Origin: Nymphalis io
Lineage: Eukaryota > Arthropoda > Insecta > Lepidoptera > Nymphalidae
NCBI RefSeq assembly: GCF_905147045.1
Contig: NC_065910.1
Location: 1,674,001-1,738,000 of the forward strand
DNA: 64,000 bases
Reading direction: 5' to 3'
Positions 34,112 through 46,514 of this stretch are shown in pieces. Within the stretch, counting starts at the first letter, position 1. Every line of letters starts with the position of its first letter. The notes below the pieces were generated by a model, which was not told where the DNA came from, ran no database searches, and was given only the letters and a program-made list of their open reading frames with translations. The position numbers and the translations under genes were made by a program.

Positions 34112-34565
34112 ACTGGTGGTAGGGCTTTGTGCAAGCCCGTGTGCGAGGTACCGCCCACTCATTAAATATTCGACTGCTTAAAAGCAATATTTAGTATTGT
34201 TCTGGTTTGAAGGGTGAATGAGCCAGTGTAACAGACACAAGGGACATAGCATCTTTGTTTCCAAAGTAGGTGGCGCATTGGCGATGAAAGGAATGATTAA
34301 TATTTCTTACATCGCCAATGTTTTTTTTGTGGAATAGGAAGGTAAGTGGTCCAACCAACCATCGCCCATAGACATTGGCATTGTAAGAAATATTTACCAT
34401 CGCTTACATTGCCAATGCGCCACCAACCTTGGGAACTAAGATGTTATGTCCCTTGTGGCTATAATTATTTACATATATGTCATGTTATAATATGTCTATG
34501 GGAGGTAGTGATCACTTACCATCAGGTGGCCCATTTGCCCATCCGCCTTTTTATAATATAATAAA
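34112..34565 (+). mobile_element. SINE-C copy split by a second SINE-C
   Basis: The outer copy runs 34112-34320 (ACTGGTGGTAGGGC to ATCGCCAATG) and resumes at about 34490-34565 (TCTATGGGAGG to TTTTTATAATATAATAAAAA). The interruption is an opposite-strand SINE-C. TTACAT-containing sequence before and after it is compatible with a modified target duplication. Confidence 0.82.
34321..34468 (-). mobile_element. 5'-truncated SINE-C nested in SINE-C
   Basis: Starts with poly(T) and TGGAATAGGAAGG, passes CATAGACATTGGCATTGTAA and CAACCTTGGGAACTAAGATG, and is cut off after CCCTTGTGGCTATAATTA. It therefore keeps only the 3' half of the family on its sense strand. Confidence 0.82.
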
Positions 34566-35415
34566 AAAACCTCTTTGAAACTGGTATGTATTAACCAATT
34601 AGACAAACGGAAACAACGCAGAAGACGGGTTCAATGACCATTACGCTAAATCACAGTCACATCTTACTTTTACTATTTAATTATATTTTTATTATATAAA
34701 ATTCTATTTTTTTTAACAAAAAACAATTTAGTTATTATAGATCGTAACGATATCAAGTACTTGTTCTTTTTATTTCGAAACATTGTTGGTTGCGCAGGCG
34801 CAGTAATAATCGGTCGATAAACATAGGAAACGGGAAAAAAAAATCTTTCGAAATTATCGACATCGTAATGTGATTTATCGATCTTTAGCACTTCCTTAAT
34901 TGAAGTAACGTTTGCTTGAGGTATTATTTTATGGAAATATAGTTTTATCATTATTTAAAGTGTGATTAGTTAAACAATGTTGTCTTCTTCTTTCGAATGT
35001 CAAATCAATTATGAAGGAAAGAGAGAAATTAAAGTTTTATTAAACACTCGTTAGATATTTATAAGTGAGGCCGATAAACTTTTATTTCTGTTATAAAAAC
35101 TAATTAGAATTTCTTTTAGAATAACGAGGTATAAAAATATTTAATAAGATACTTTTTAGAGTCCATGTAATTGGTTAATTAAATTAAAATAATAAATTTT
35201 TATAAGTAAGTTCTTATTAGCATTATTAAATCGTTAATAAAACTTGAATCAATTGGCTTGAACTATATATTCTACCAAGAACCGACAAGAAACTTAAGTG
35301 TTTTTTTTACTAATTTAATTAATAATACTAATCGATATTGCATTGTTTTAACATATATACTATTACTAATATATATCAAGGCACAGCCAAAATAATAGAG
35401 TTTAGAAAGCTAAAA
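34566..35415. other. AT-rich, no recognisable feature
   Basis: The minus-strand frame at 34673-34951 (92 codons) has no domain or splice context. Nothing else was recognised. Confidence 0.5.
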
Positions 35416-35715
35416 TTTTTTTTTTTTTTTTATAGAATAGGAAGGCGGACGAGCATATGGGCCACCTGATGGTAAGTGGTCACCAACGCTCTTAGACATT
35501 GGCATTGTAAGAAATGTCAACCATCGCTTACATATTCAATGCGCCACCAACCTTGGGAACTAAGATTTTATGTCCCTTGTGCCTGTAATTACACTGGCTC
35601 ACTCACCCTTCAAACCGGAACACAACAATATCAAGTATTGCTGTTTTGCGGTAGAATATCTGATGAGTGGGTGGTACCTACCCAGACGAGCTTGCACAAA
35701 GCCCTACCACCAGTT
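35416..35715 (-). mobile_element. SINE-C copy, full length (subfamily II)
   Basis: Has a 16-base poly(T) start, AAGGCGGACGAGC, CACCAACGCTCTTAG and CGCTTACATATTCAATG, the same variants as the copies at 29528 and 40861. Confidence 0.9.
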
Positions 35716-37439
35716 GGAACATAGGTTTTATTAAAATGTAGGTAAGCATATTAAGTTAAAAAAAGTTTTTTTTAAAAATTGAACTTTTAAGAGGTTATAT
35801 TTGTGTGAGTTTTCGATACATGCGAAGTCGGGATGGGAAACTATGTATTTGTAAATATTTCCTCTAGCGATGCCACTTACTAACAGTCATGTCGATTGTT
35901 ACCTTGAATTAATTTCCGTGTAGAAATATAATATGAGGAAAGTAATCATTATTGTTGTAGATATAAAGGACAAATCAAGATATATGAAGCGTTGTAATTA
36001 TTGATAATAATCTTTTTATAATGATGAATAATTTATTAATTTATGAAAAAAATACTAAACGTAAATTGATTGATTCTTTTCAGTCACTCCTCTTAAGGCT
36101 ATGGAGCTATTGGGGATTACGATGTCCCAAGGTAAGGGAGTAAACAAATACAGGGTTCTTCCTGTCAACCTGTCAATGTTTGACAGCTAGGTATATACCT
36201 CCTTCCTCTTTAGCAGAAGGTTCGGAGCTTATGTGGAATGAGCAACCGTACGCGTACGTGTGTATACAAATGCTGGTTATCTCATGTTAACCTGCCAAAA
36301 ATGATGAAAATCACGTGAAAAATCAGTGATTCTCGAACGGATTAGACGGATAACGGATAGAGAATTCATCTCTATCTTCAGTTCTCGTGTTGTTCATTCT
36401 GACTTGACTTACGTGGAACGGAAATAAATAAAACAAATAATCATAAGAAATTGTTCTCGTTGGTTACATAACAATGATAAAAAAATATACAAGACAAAAT
36501 AATCTATACAATCCGAGTATGTTACGTTTAAAGAATCGAGTAGTTTTTAGAAAGTACAAAACATTAAAATGGTGTCTCGGAAGCGGATTAGTGCAATGAC
36601 TTGATCGTTGAAACAGTTAACATTTTACATGTTTAGAAAGTAAAACCGTATTACGTTGAAAAACTTAATTTTTTTAACTAAATGTTATATATTATACTTT
36701 GCTTCGATGAGCTTTTTTTAATGTTTATTCTTAAATGAATATCGTACCTATCAATAACAGCTATAAAAAAAAAACAAAATTACAATTTATTTTATTCGAA
36801 CATTTTATAATTTTTTTTTATTATATTAAGTGTAAAGCAACCACCAGTTTGAAATTTAAATTCCCGAAGCAAACAAGCAAAAAACTTACTTTAACTAGTT
36901 ATAAAACATTGTATGTATGTATAAAGTATAAAATAAGCGTTTATTTGTTGATTCACGAAAAAAGCTATGAACGACACGATTTATTAGTTATATAAAGATC
37001 ACAGAGATATGTAAGTTTTTTTATCTAAATATGAAATTCTATTTCGTTTTTTTTATTCGCCTTTATTTTTTTTTAAATATACCAATTATTCAATGCAACA
37101 ATGTTTTCAAATTTATTTCAGTTCCGGATACGGAATTGTAAGTTACAGCCTGTGAATGTTCCGTTGGTCGGCATTATACCATTTTTCTGTTTTTTTATTA
37201 TATTAGTTAGCCGGTAGAATACAATAGAATACGGTTATAGAGAGCAATATCACGAAATTTATCTTCAGTGCCTGAATCGTTGATCAACAAAATTTAAAAC
37301 GAATAAACACCGAACGCTCATTATTTGCCTATTGCTTCATCAGATCTTATTAACCAATTAAGAATAATATAAAATGACAATAATTAAATTAACATTTTTT
37401 TGGCAATTATTTCTTACGAATAACCCAGTGTTCAAAAAA
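35716..37439. other. AT-rich with an old SINE-D-like trace
   Basis: At 36086-36140, CTCCTCTTAAGGCTATGGAG resembles antisense SINE-D. The plus-strand frame at 36735-36995 is lysine/AT-rich and not gene-like. Confidence 0.45.
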
Positions 37440-38140
37440 CGAAAAGCACGTAAAGCCGTTGGTTTTGCACCTGAATATTCTCGGGTAATATCTGCATAGT
37501 ATCTGTGCTCACACTTCTGCATTACAGAATGACGTAAGTTATTTAATGGTAGTCCTAAAAATGTTACAAATTATTGTGCTTAAGAAAGCAAATAAAATAA
37601 CTAATTAAAATATATTTATCACGTTAATGGTAATGCACATAATATTTTACTCATCCTTGTCGTATAAACGTATCTTCCGCGTTGTTTCCTTATCTATAGC
37701 TCGTTTATTTATAGACAGGCTAGGTCGTGATGTAGACCTTGTATAGATGCTGTGCGAATCACAATTATAACTACGCTATTTGCGCTAATGTTATTGTTGT
37801 TTAATGGAAAGTGCGAATTATTACGCGTGATAAATGACGCTGTTATTAAAAGTGATCAGCGACCTTAAAGGCATACATTGCTTAATCGCGAAGAAATTTT
37901 CACTTTGAGCACGTTTAGGATGCTGGTTGAGAATACTCAACTAGAGTGTAATAACACTCTCGTGCCTCAAAAAGCCCGTTGGCGTGGGGCACCTGACACC
38001 TGATCTTTTAAGTTGTTTCGGTCCGATTAAACAGTACTTCCATTGGAGTATGAGAGCGAGGAAATAGAGATTGAACTTGTGTTTGTGTGCGTGTGGTCAC
38101 GTTCATGACAGTCGTGACCGAAAAATGTTCAAAAGGCCAT
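37440..38140 (+). mobile_element. SINE-B remnants, two degraded pieces
   Basis: At 37440-37535: AAAGCACGTAAAGCCGTTGG and TTTTGCACCTGAA. At 37940-38140: CTCTCGTGCCTCAAAAAGCC, GGAGTATGAGAGCGAGGAAA and TGTGTTTGTGTGCGTGTGG. Both are in sense order. The ~400 bp between them is unassigned AT-rich DNA. Confidence 0.5.
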
Positions 38141-38806
38141 TTATTATCATGCTAATCATAAACAACCTCATGAACTTTTAAGAAATCTGAAGGTCTATTT
38201 TTCTTTCTTTTTGTATGGGAAAGTATCGTTTTGTTATAGAATCAATATCATCTAATATGAAGTAGATGTTATGGTGACCACTATATACTCTTTCAAAAAA
38301 TGATCTAAAAATCCTCTTTTACATGTACCAATGTATATCTGCTTTTACGTATTTGCAATGGTTTACGGTAAGATATTAATTCTTATGATAAAATTGTTTC
38401 CGACCTTGTAACCTCTCAATACTTATAATTATAAAAATATTATGCGAGAAAGTATAATCTGCACACGATTCTATGATATCATGTACGAAGGTTATAAAAA
38501 CCGCAAAGCTAGTTTGTTAAAAGTTTATGCGTATTAAAAGGTTTTTCCCAAATACAACCTTACTTTTATCAACATTAGTCTAGGATGTATTTTTCTTCGA
38601 ATCGAATTATGTCAAAGTCAAAAAATATATAAAGTCTAAAGGAAAAATAAACAGAAACAAATTGGTTTCGGCACAATATGTTTATTTGATGATTCTTAGA
38701 GATAGCATCACTCACTTTCTGTTTTTTTACTATTGCAACACCAGCTGAATTGATGAAAAACAGGTTTTCCTTATCTGTCTAATAAAAAAGAAATATACTT
38801 AAATAC

Positions 38807-38846
<40 letters not shown>

Positions 38847-39670
38847 TATACATAGATAAACACATATCGTCGCGTTTGGACTCTACTACCACTTACCATC
38901 AGGTGGAGTAGTCATTTGCCTAAAAAAGAGTAATAATATAGAAATTCTGCTATAAAAAACATAATTTGATTTTAGAAATTAACAAAAAGTGTTAATATGT
39001 CAAAATAGAATTAGCAGAAATCGGGTAGAGTCTGATTCTAAGGAGCGAAAGCTTAAAAGATCGAATCAAATTTAGATCCAATAACTTCCATACAGCAATT
39101 GAGATGAAACATAGATAATAAAATATATAAAAATGCGTACGAAGTCACAGGCAAAATCTTAACACTAACACTGGAACTCAATTCAAATCAAAATCTTGAA
39201 TTATTTATTTAATTCAACCAATAATATAATATTTTTATAATCTTTTACTATATAAATATTTTTCCCTCCTTGGTTTTATTAAGCAACAATAGCATTTATA
39301 ATATATAAATGAAAGGTAATGGTCCTGTTTTAATGTTTCTAAATCCTGAGGACGGTCTGGCGCAAGTGTGATATTTTACGTTCATGCGATGCGACGTTCG
39401 GTTGCCATTCTAAATTTGTACTAGTTATACAAACGTTTATTTTGAATACTGTTCATTTTGGGTCATCCAGTTTGCATAAGAGCACCTGCGCGTGCATAAG
39501 CCTTCGGTCCTGTTTAGTGATCCTTATCATATACCAAAGCATTAACTCATCATAGGGTTCATCATCGTAGTGATCTACGTGAAACTAGTATGATCTAGTG
39601 AAAACTGGACTTAGAAATATTTAGGTGAAATTGCATTACTATATGAGCAAAATATCGTATTTCCTCATTC
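38141..39670. other. AT-rich; one SINE-C trace
   Basis: CCACTTACCATCAGGTGGAG at ~38890 is the 3' end of a plus-strand SINE-C with the rest missing. No gene was recognised. Confidence 0.5.
38809..38841. repeat. (TA)n microsatellite
   Basis: About 33 bp of uninterrupted TA repeats. Confidence 0.93.
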
Positions 39671-39930
39671 GACGAGCCGGTTGGCGTGGTTGGTAGATAC
39701 TTGCCTTTCACGCCGAAGGTTGTGGGTTCGATTCCCACCCATGACAGACATTTGTGTGCATGAACATGTCTGTTTGTCCTGAGTCTGGGTGTAATTATCT
39801 ATATAAATATGTATTTACGAAAGAAAAGTAGTATATGTAGTATATCAGTTGTCTGGTTTTCATAGCACAAGCTCTGCTTAATTTGGGATCAGATGGCCGT
39901 GTGTGAATAATGTCCCAGGATATTATTTTT
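39671..39930 (+). mobile_element. SINE-A copy, full length (reference copy)
   Basis: Head GACGAGCCGGTTGGCGTGG with A-box-like TGGTTGGTAGATA and B box GTGGGTTCGATTCCCAC, then ATTTGTGTGCATGAACATGT, CTGAGTCTGGGTGTAATTAT, TGTCTGGTTTTCATAGCAC and the end TGTCCCAGGATATTATTTTT. Low divergence from the copies at 41185 and 57944. Confidence 0.9.
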
Positions 39931-39939
39931 AGGATATTA

Positions 39940-40245
39940 TTCTCAAAATCCTATGGAATAGAAATTTTTAACGACTTGAAAAAGATCAGACTTTACGTGC
40001 TTCGAGTTATGGAAGTGTAACATTTCTTAATTAAGCGTATATAGCCGTAGAAAACGGTCGTGAAATGTAAAAAAGTGACATGCGACATTGACCATAATAA
40101 TTATAACATTTCAAGAATATACGTATCAAAATAGTATATCACTAAAGTAGGTTGTCAACACGTCACGGATGAGTAAGTGTGTTCTTAGAATCGCACTGCT
40201 GCTGAGAATTTCTTGACAGAAAGACTTAGTAACTTTTACCAACAA
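39940..40245 (-). mobile_element. SINE-B remnant interrupted by unrelated DNA
   Basis: Antisense traces at 39945-40035 (ATCAGACTTTACGTGCTTCG) and 40185-40245 (ACTGCTGCTGAGAATTTCTT, GACAGAAAGACTTAGTAACT) flank about 150 bp of non-matching sequence. Confidence 0.5.
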
Positions 40246-40372
40246 AGCATTTTGAATTGAAAGTATAGAAAGTTCTAGAAAGCAGAAAACTGCTCGACCT
40301 TGACATTGACTTCGAATTAAACATTTAAAATATTCAAGGTTTATTTTAAGGCTTTCCTTAATTTCGTAAACA

Positions 40373-40626
40373 TTTTTTTTATAGTATAGGTTAGCGGACG
40401 AGCATATGGACCACCTGATGGTAAGTGGTCACCAACATCCATAGACATTGGCATTGTAAGAAATGTTAACCATCGCTTACATTGCCAATGTGCCACCAAC
40501 CTTGGGAACTAAGATGTTATGTCCCTTGTGCCTGTAATTACACTGGCTCACTCACCCTTCAAACTGGAACACAACAATAACAAGTACTGTACCTACCTAC
40601 CCAGACGGGCTAGCACAAAGCCCTAC
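40373..40626 (-). mobile_element. SINE-C copy with a ~40-bp internal deletion
   Basis: Complete ends, but AACAAGTACTGTACCTACC joins parts that are separated in other copies by the TGCTGTTTTGCGGTAGAATA segment. Confidence 0.85.
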
Positions 40627-40860
40627 ATATTTTTATACAATTATTAAGTAATTAAATATTGTTGTAATCGTGATACGATTGTTTGTTGTTTCGTTAATGT
40701 TGATCGCTTGTAGATTAATTGTTATCTTTGTCCTTAAAGTCAATTAGCGACAAGTTGTAAACAATTAGTGCAGTAAATTGAGATTTGAAACAGTATGACT
40801 AATCACGATAATTTTTTAATATATATATTGTATAATAATTATTTTTAGATATGTGGTGAT

Positions 40861-41074
40861 TTTGTGTTCCGGTTTGAAGGGTGAGTGAGCCAGTGTAATT
40901 ACAGGCACAAGGGACATAAAATCTTAGTTCCCAAGGTTGGTGGCGCATTGGATATGTAAGCGATGGTTGACATTTCTTACAATGCCAATGTCTAAGAGCG
41001 TTGGTGACCACTTACCATCAGGTGGCCCATATGCTCGCCCGCCTTCCTATTCTATAAAAAAAAAAAAAAAAAAA
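40861..41074 (+). mobile_element. SINE-C copy, 5'-truncated (subfamily II)
   Basis: Starts at TTTGTGTTCCGGTTTGAAGG, missing the first ~90 bases, and ends in a 19-base poly(A). It has the markers GGATATGTAAGCGATGG and CTAAGAGCGTTGG. Truncation at the 5' end plus poly(A) fits LINE-driven retroposition. Confidence 0.88.
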
Positions 41075-41184
41075 TGTGATTATTCGTATGTATAGAGTTA
41101 GTAACTGATTTGTGATGCAAGCAGTTTTTCAACAGGATCCTTGAAAGCGATTAAACTATCTCTGTTGCTACGAACTACTGCTAT

Positions 41185-41447
41185 TAATAATAATATATCC
41201 TGGGACTTTATTCACACACGGCCATCTGATCCCAAATTAAGCAGAGCTTGTGCCATGGAAACCAGACAACTGATATATTACATATACTACTTTTCTTTTG
41301 TAAATACATACTTATATAGATAATTACAACCAGACTCAGGACAAACAGACATGTTCATGCACACAAATGTCTGTCCTGGGTGGGAATCGAACCCACAACC
41401 TTCGGCGTGAAAGGCAGGTACCTACCAACCACGCCAAACGGCTCGTC
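41185..41447 (-). mobile_element. SINE-A copy, full length
   Basis: Antisense copy from ATATATCCTGGGACTTTATT to AACGGCTCGTC. It carries all family blocks; the frames at 41141 and 41367 are SINE translations. Confidence 0.88.
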
Positions 41448-42634
41448 AAATTAATATTTTGCCTTAAATTATTTAGGCGATATCAGACCTTAGAGTTGAT
41501 ATTATTTTCATTCGAGTATGTAAATTTATATGCATATGATTTTCTGACTGAGTTTATTGTCTTGACGAGCCTTGTGTAATGACGTTATAAAAGTGCTTAT
41601 GTGAGTGTGCCTGTGTGAGTGTGCCTGTGTGACTAAAGGAGGTTTTGATTTTTGACTATATTGGAAAAATAAGAACCGATAATCTGGATGTCTATATGGG
41701 ATTGTTGTATATATATAAATTGATTGTAATAAAATTTATCTCAAAATAAAATTATAATTGCTTAAGCAATTGATTTATTGCAAATTAAATAACTATACAA
41801 TTTAAGTGGAAAAATAATATTTTATTATGAGTTTTATGCTTTGGATTGTAAAAAAGGTAATCGAGTAGGTGATCGCTCACGACATTAATCAAAACATAAA
41901 AATACAACTAAATGAATAATAAAACAGTCGGCACAATTTAAGTTTACTGTAAACGCACAATATATATTGTATCAAGGTATTTAAAGTTAATGATTTTGTA
42001 ATAAATTAAAAGTTCATATCGTTAAATTTACACAATGTCATGATTTTTAAAAATAAAATAATTGAGTCTCAATGGCTCAATGGTCTATGGGTCGCACGTT
42101 TGATCTTCACTCCTTGGGATATTGTCGTACCCACTCGTGATACGACCTTTACACTTCACTAGAATGAAAATATTAATATTAATAATTCCTTCAACATAAG
42201 AATTGTAAGTAAATCGTCATATACAAAATTGATATTTAAACATTACTTTTATCAACTTACCGACTACGTGCTTTATAGGTACTTAAGTGTTATGTAAACT
42301 TATTTTATGAAAAAATATAACCTTGTATAATTTAAAGGAACTATCTACTGAATGTGTTTTATTTAATTTAACAATCAGATAGCATAAACCATAACTTTAG
42401 TAGTTAATTACTAGAAATTATTTAGTTCGCTGTATCTCTCACAATAAGATTACACAGACTTTTATATGAGTTTATGGAATATAATTGATAAGTATGTTTT
42501 AATTCACGATTTCAGTTTTACGGTTTCACATAAAAGTCTGCTGACAGTAAGCGGTCGTCTTTCAGTTCCTGGATAGACGACTCACAACGACCAATAGTGA
42601 AATAGATAGAGCCGCAACAGAGTTCGCTTCGGGT
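41448..42634. other. AT-rich; small minisatellite and a tRNA-like trace
   Basis: GTGTGCCTGTGTGAGTGTGC at ~41606-41632 is a short minisatellite with a ~14-bp unit. GGCTCAATGGTCTATGGGTC at ~42074 weakly resembles a tRNA D arm, but no cloverleaf forms. Nothing else was recognised. Confidence 0.45.
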
Positions 42635-42785
42635 GGATGAAATTGTCACGGTTGCATGCACAACCGATCCTATGGCGTTCCCGAAAGAAGGTATTTAGTT
42701 TTAGTAGGTAATCTGGCATTCGGCCAATGTTCCGTTTCACGTTAGAGGAGCGCGTAATGTCGTTTTCTAATAAGAATAAAAACAT
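42635..42785 (+). mobile_element. R1-clade 3'-UTR copy, heavily degraded
   Basis: TTGTCACGGTTGCATGCACA, CGATCCTATGGCGTTCCCG and TTTAGTTTTAGTAGGTAATC follow the order of the 2242-2730 3' UTR, with many substitutions. Confidence 0.6.
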
Positions 42786-43142
42786 AGGATGAAATGGCAA
42801 CAGGTCGTAGAGGCTACGTCCACCGTCGTATTCCTCTCAAGTTAAAAGGAAAAATGTATAAAACGAATGTGTAAGCGTTACTTAAATAAAAAAATCAAAA
42901 TCTGCCACAGACTTTCATTCACCGGATCCGAATCAGATTTAATATTGATTTTTTTACCGAATTAATTGTAGATGTTTTTCGACTTTTTCGACTAATGAGA
43001 AAACTTATAGAGGCTAGCCCATTGGTTGAGTAAAATTTTTGAATTTGGCATCACTGATTTATTTGAAGATAAAATGTCGAGATGTTATCATATATTTTCG
43101 ATGTCTTTCGTCCTTATGTAGTGACAAAATGAAATAGCCGTA
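42786..43142. other. Spacer with an orphan hAT-like end
   Basis: GAATTTGGCATCACTG ending at 43056 is the complement of a CAGTGATGCCAAATTC terminus like that of the MITE at 1361. No partner end was found on the left. Confidence 0.4.
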
Positions 43143-43438
43143 TTTTTTTTTTTTTATAGAATAGGAAGGTGGACAAGCATATGGGCCACCTGATGGTAAA
43201 TGGTCACCAAACGCCCTTAGACATTGGCATTGTAAGAAATGTCAACCATCGCTTATAGCCAATGCGCCACCAACCTTGGGAACTAAGATTTTATGTCCCT
43301 TGTGCCTGTAATTACACTGGCTCACTTACCCTTCAAACCGGAACACAACAATATCAAGTATTGCTGTTTTGCGGTAGATTATCTGATGAGTGGGTGGTAC
43401 CTACCCAGACGAGTTTGCACAAAGCCCTACCACCAGTA
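43143..43438 (-). mobile_element. SINE-C copy, full length (subfamily I)
   Basis: Has AAGGTGGACAAGC, CACCAAACGCCCTTAG and CGCTTATAGCCAATG. Only a handful of substitutions separate it from the copy at 14855. Confidence 0.9.
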
Positions 43439-45129
43439 ATAAATGTATTTGCTTAGTTTTTCTTTGTTAAGAAAACAAGTCGCCAGTACTAATATATGAT
43501 ATTATATTAATGCACCTAATTCGTTCGTGATGTGTGTTGACACAGGTGTATCGACAATAACATGTTCGGTCTAAATTATAAGAGCAAAACTGTTATAGAT
43601 TATTTTTATTTTTTCAGCTTATAAATAGCATATTGTTGACTTAATGCTATAGTTATTATGAATGATAGCGACGAGTAATGAGTAAGACACCGAACGATTT
43701 ATTTGTTTAATGTTTTTTTTTTCAAGTTAAACGTGAACATAGGAACAGCGATATTGTACAGCATGGTGTAATTTTTGTATGTTGATGTTAGTTTTTTTTC
43801 GTAATTTACTTTTATTGTATTGTGTATTTTTTTGTAAATTATGATTTTTTATTTATATATATTTTATTTCATTTGATTGTAATTGTCACTATTATTTTTA
43901 TGAACGATATTACTTATTATTTTATTTTTGTTTAATATAAGAATGCAGACGATTAAATATGGCACTTGACGGTAAGTGGTCACCACAGCCGACACCACTA
44001 TCTATTACTGACCTTGTAAAAAATATACAATGCTTATCAAGAGTAAAAATAAACATTAATACTTTGTGGTTAATAAATAAAATAAATAAATAAATACACC
44101 AAAAGGGTCCAAATGATCAATATCATTTTAAAGGTTCATTGACTTAGGTATTGGATGTAACTTGCCTTGTTGTCTCAATTTGGCTCAATTTGCTAGGTGT
44201 CTCTACATTAAAAACTTTAAATACACAAAATTAATATACCGTTGAATATTTCAATCGGCGATCGCTCGTTAATTACACATCCATACGAGTCTTAAAGAAC
44301 TTAAGTACACAAGTATGTAGTGTGATCTTGGCCTTATTATATTTTGGCATTGAAAGTATCGCGAATGGAGTCGTGAGTGACATGTCAGGTCTTAGGGTTC
44401 CACTGATAAATGGTTTTCTTTTATCTGAAACGTAAAAGGTATCGTGCTGATGTGTTTAGCCTTAGCGTCTAGTGCTTGGCTTTGAAAGAAAATATGTATA
44501 CTATTTGTATAGTTACGTAGGTTTGTTGTATATAACTTGATTGTGTGCAATTAAAAAAAAATTATTTTAACCTAAATCTATATTGGTGACGTTTTATCGC
44601 CACAAATTTGGAAATCCGCTAGAGGGCAGATAGATGAATGTTTTATCAATATAAAATACATATAATTTTTTTATAGTTATTTGGGTTAAGACGATTACGA
44701 TTGGTTTTTGCGAAAAAAACGTTCTTGTAGAAGTAGTATAATAAACAACCGTATGTGAATTAACAAAAAACACACAAAACATCAGGTTGAAACTCAATTT
44801 ATTTTATTTGAGATCGAATTAAGATCGATTAGCAGTTTATATTAGATACCAAACCAATGGGACAGTCGATCAGTTGTAACTCTCTCATACGCTTTCAATT
44901 GACTATTAGATCGACGATAGGTAATTATACCTATGGTGACGCTTTCTCGCAACCGTTTTAATCAAATAAATAAGGTCGAATCCGTATAACGAAATAGGTA
45001 TATCAAATTAAAGAGTGCGATGTTCCACCGCCATAATATTGGACAATGAACCTTAATGAGTGTGTGGTGTGACAATGAATATAACCTTTGCTTTATTTGG
45101 TTTGGATTCTGAGATTATATTTTTAATAT
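43439..45129. other. AT-rich with one SINE-C trace
   Basis: CACTTGACGGTAAGTGGTCA at ~43962 is a degraded antisense SINE-C start, and an (AATA)n run lies at ~44080-44096. No gene was recognised. Confidence 0.45.
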
Positions 45130-45275
45130 TGTTTTGAAAGGTAGAGCACCACATGCACAGGCAGGCCACCTGACAAACAAAACTCTTTCATAGTCACTGG
45201 CGCTGCTAAAGATAAATAGTATGTTATATTCTTTGGGTCTGTAATAACACTGGCTGACACACTCTTTAAAACGTA
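45130..45275 (-). mobile_element. SINE-C remnant, degraded
   Basis: Traces in order: GCAGGCCACCTGAC, CATAGTCACTGGCGCTGC, GGGTCTGTAATAACACTGGC. Confidence 0.45.
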
Positions 45276-45354
45276 ATATGGCATTCAATGATTATACGAG
45301 TATGCTTAAAAGTAAATAGTTACATGTGGGGGAATTTCATGGTTGCTTTCTCAC

Positions 45355-46106
45355 TCAGTGATGATTGCTCGGGTTTGAACCTGCAATCTTTACATATTTC
45401 AGTCATTGAGCTATCATAGCTTGCATTATCTTTTGTTCGGATGTTAAAAAGGCTCATAATAAAATCCTTGATTTTGAATGTTTATCTTTTGTATTATTGG
45501 TGTAATATATAATGTTAAATTAAATAAAAGTACATAAGGTCGCGTCGACACACATAATTTACATAAACAATGGTTATTTCCACTTATCCTGTAATTAATA
45601 ATATGTCTCGTTCGACCTTATTTCCTTCCGTTGTCGGCATTGACTATACAAAAGGTAATGTTATATACGAATTGATTCAGTAATTCTTACAGTTGCACAT
45701 CGAGCAATTATATACCTTATGTTTAATGTTATAAAGTCCAAATTTATTTGTAAAATTAGCGTGAAATATTTAAAAGTAAATGTTGTTTTCGCTTTCTGTA
45801 ATCATACGTGATACCATAAATGGTGTGTTTGTATGTATGTGGAAGGAATTTATCGGAAACTTGGTTAAGACGGAATTCGCATTTAGGTTTTTTATTCAGA
45901 TGACCTACTTTGAAATGTCGCAAAGCTCTAAGTGTATACATGATATAAAAAAAGGCCTGTAAGCATTGTATAGCTAGGCAAAGGCCTCCTTGAGGAAAGA
46001 ATTTGGAGCTTAATGCACCAGGCTCCGATGCGGGTCGTGGGTTTGTATTTCATCCAACTATGCAGATACGGTTTTTTTCGTTTCCGGGTCACAAGATGAA
46101 CTATTA
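45355..46106. other. AT-rich with two SINE-D-like traces
   Basis: GATTGCTCGGGTTTGAACCT at ~45363 looks like an antisense tRNA-like head. GGAAAGAATTTGGAGCTTAA and TCCGATGCGGGTCGTGGGTT at 45996-46045 look like the antisense SINE-D 3' half. Both are too degraded to delimit. Confidence 0.4.
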
Positions 46107-46187
46107 ACTTGGTGGTAGGGCTACGAACAAGCTGTGGTACCAAGTTGGTGGTGGAATATCTGATTAATGGATGGCACCTACCCATAT
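46107..46187. mobile_element. Rearranged SINE-C head, sense then antisense
   Basis: Sense head ACTTGGTGGTAGGGCTACGA is followed within 20 bp by antisense head sequence (GGAATATCTGATTAATGGAT, GGCACCTACCCA), so the two parts face each other. Confidence 0.5.
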
Positions 46188-46514
46188 TCTTAATTAATAA
46201 GAACCCTTGATTAATAAGAAATTGTTCAATTAATAAATATGTGCAGTATATATAGTATTCAGTAGCGTTTAAATTTAAAATTCATTTTCTAAAATAATAC
46301 AATATCAAATATTAGTGTTCTCACAGTATTTGGAAACACGGTCGTTTTTATTTAAGGAATTTAATTAGAGCGCATTTTATTTGGTCCATTATATATATAA
46401 AGAGCCAAATATATAAATAATTATATAAATTTATTCAATCTTTCTAATGTTGACAGACGTCTATACCTTTGCCGAATCTTTCTTATATTTGATCGAGGGT
46501 TGTTTGATGTAAAG

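Noticed and set aside
36081..36128. A 48-nt segment with an excellent acceptor (GATTCTTTTCAG) and donor (AAGGTAAGG), open in phase 1 and therefore joinable to the 5006-5020 microexon.
   Set aside because: Its sequence (CTCCTCTTAAGGCTATGGAG and following) aligns in order with the antisense SINE-D 3' half, so the splice-like ends are probably coincidental in a decayed SINE.
42060..42130. tRNA-like strings (GGCTCAATGGTCTATGGGTC).
   Set aside because: No acceptor or anticodon stem can be formed; at best an old SINE trace.
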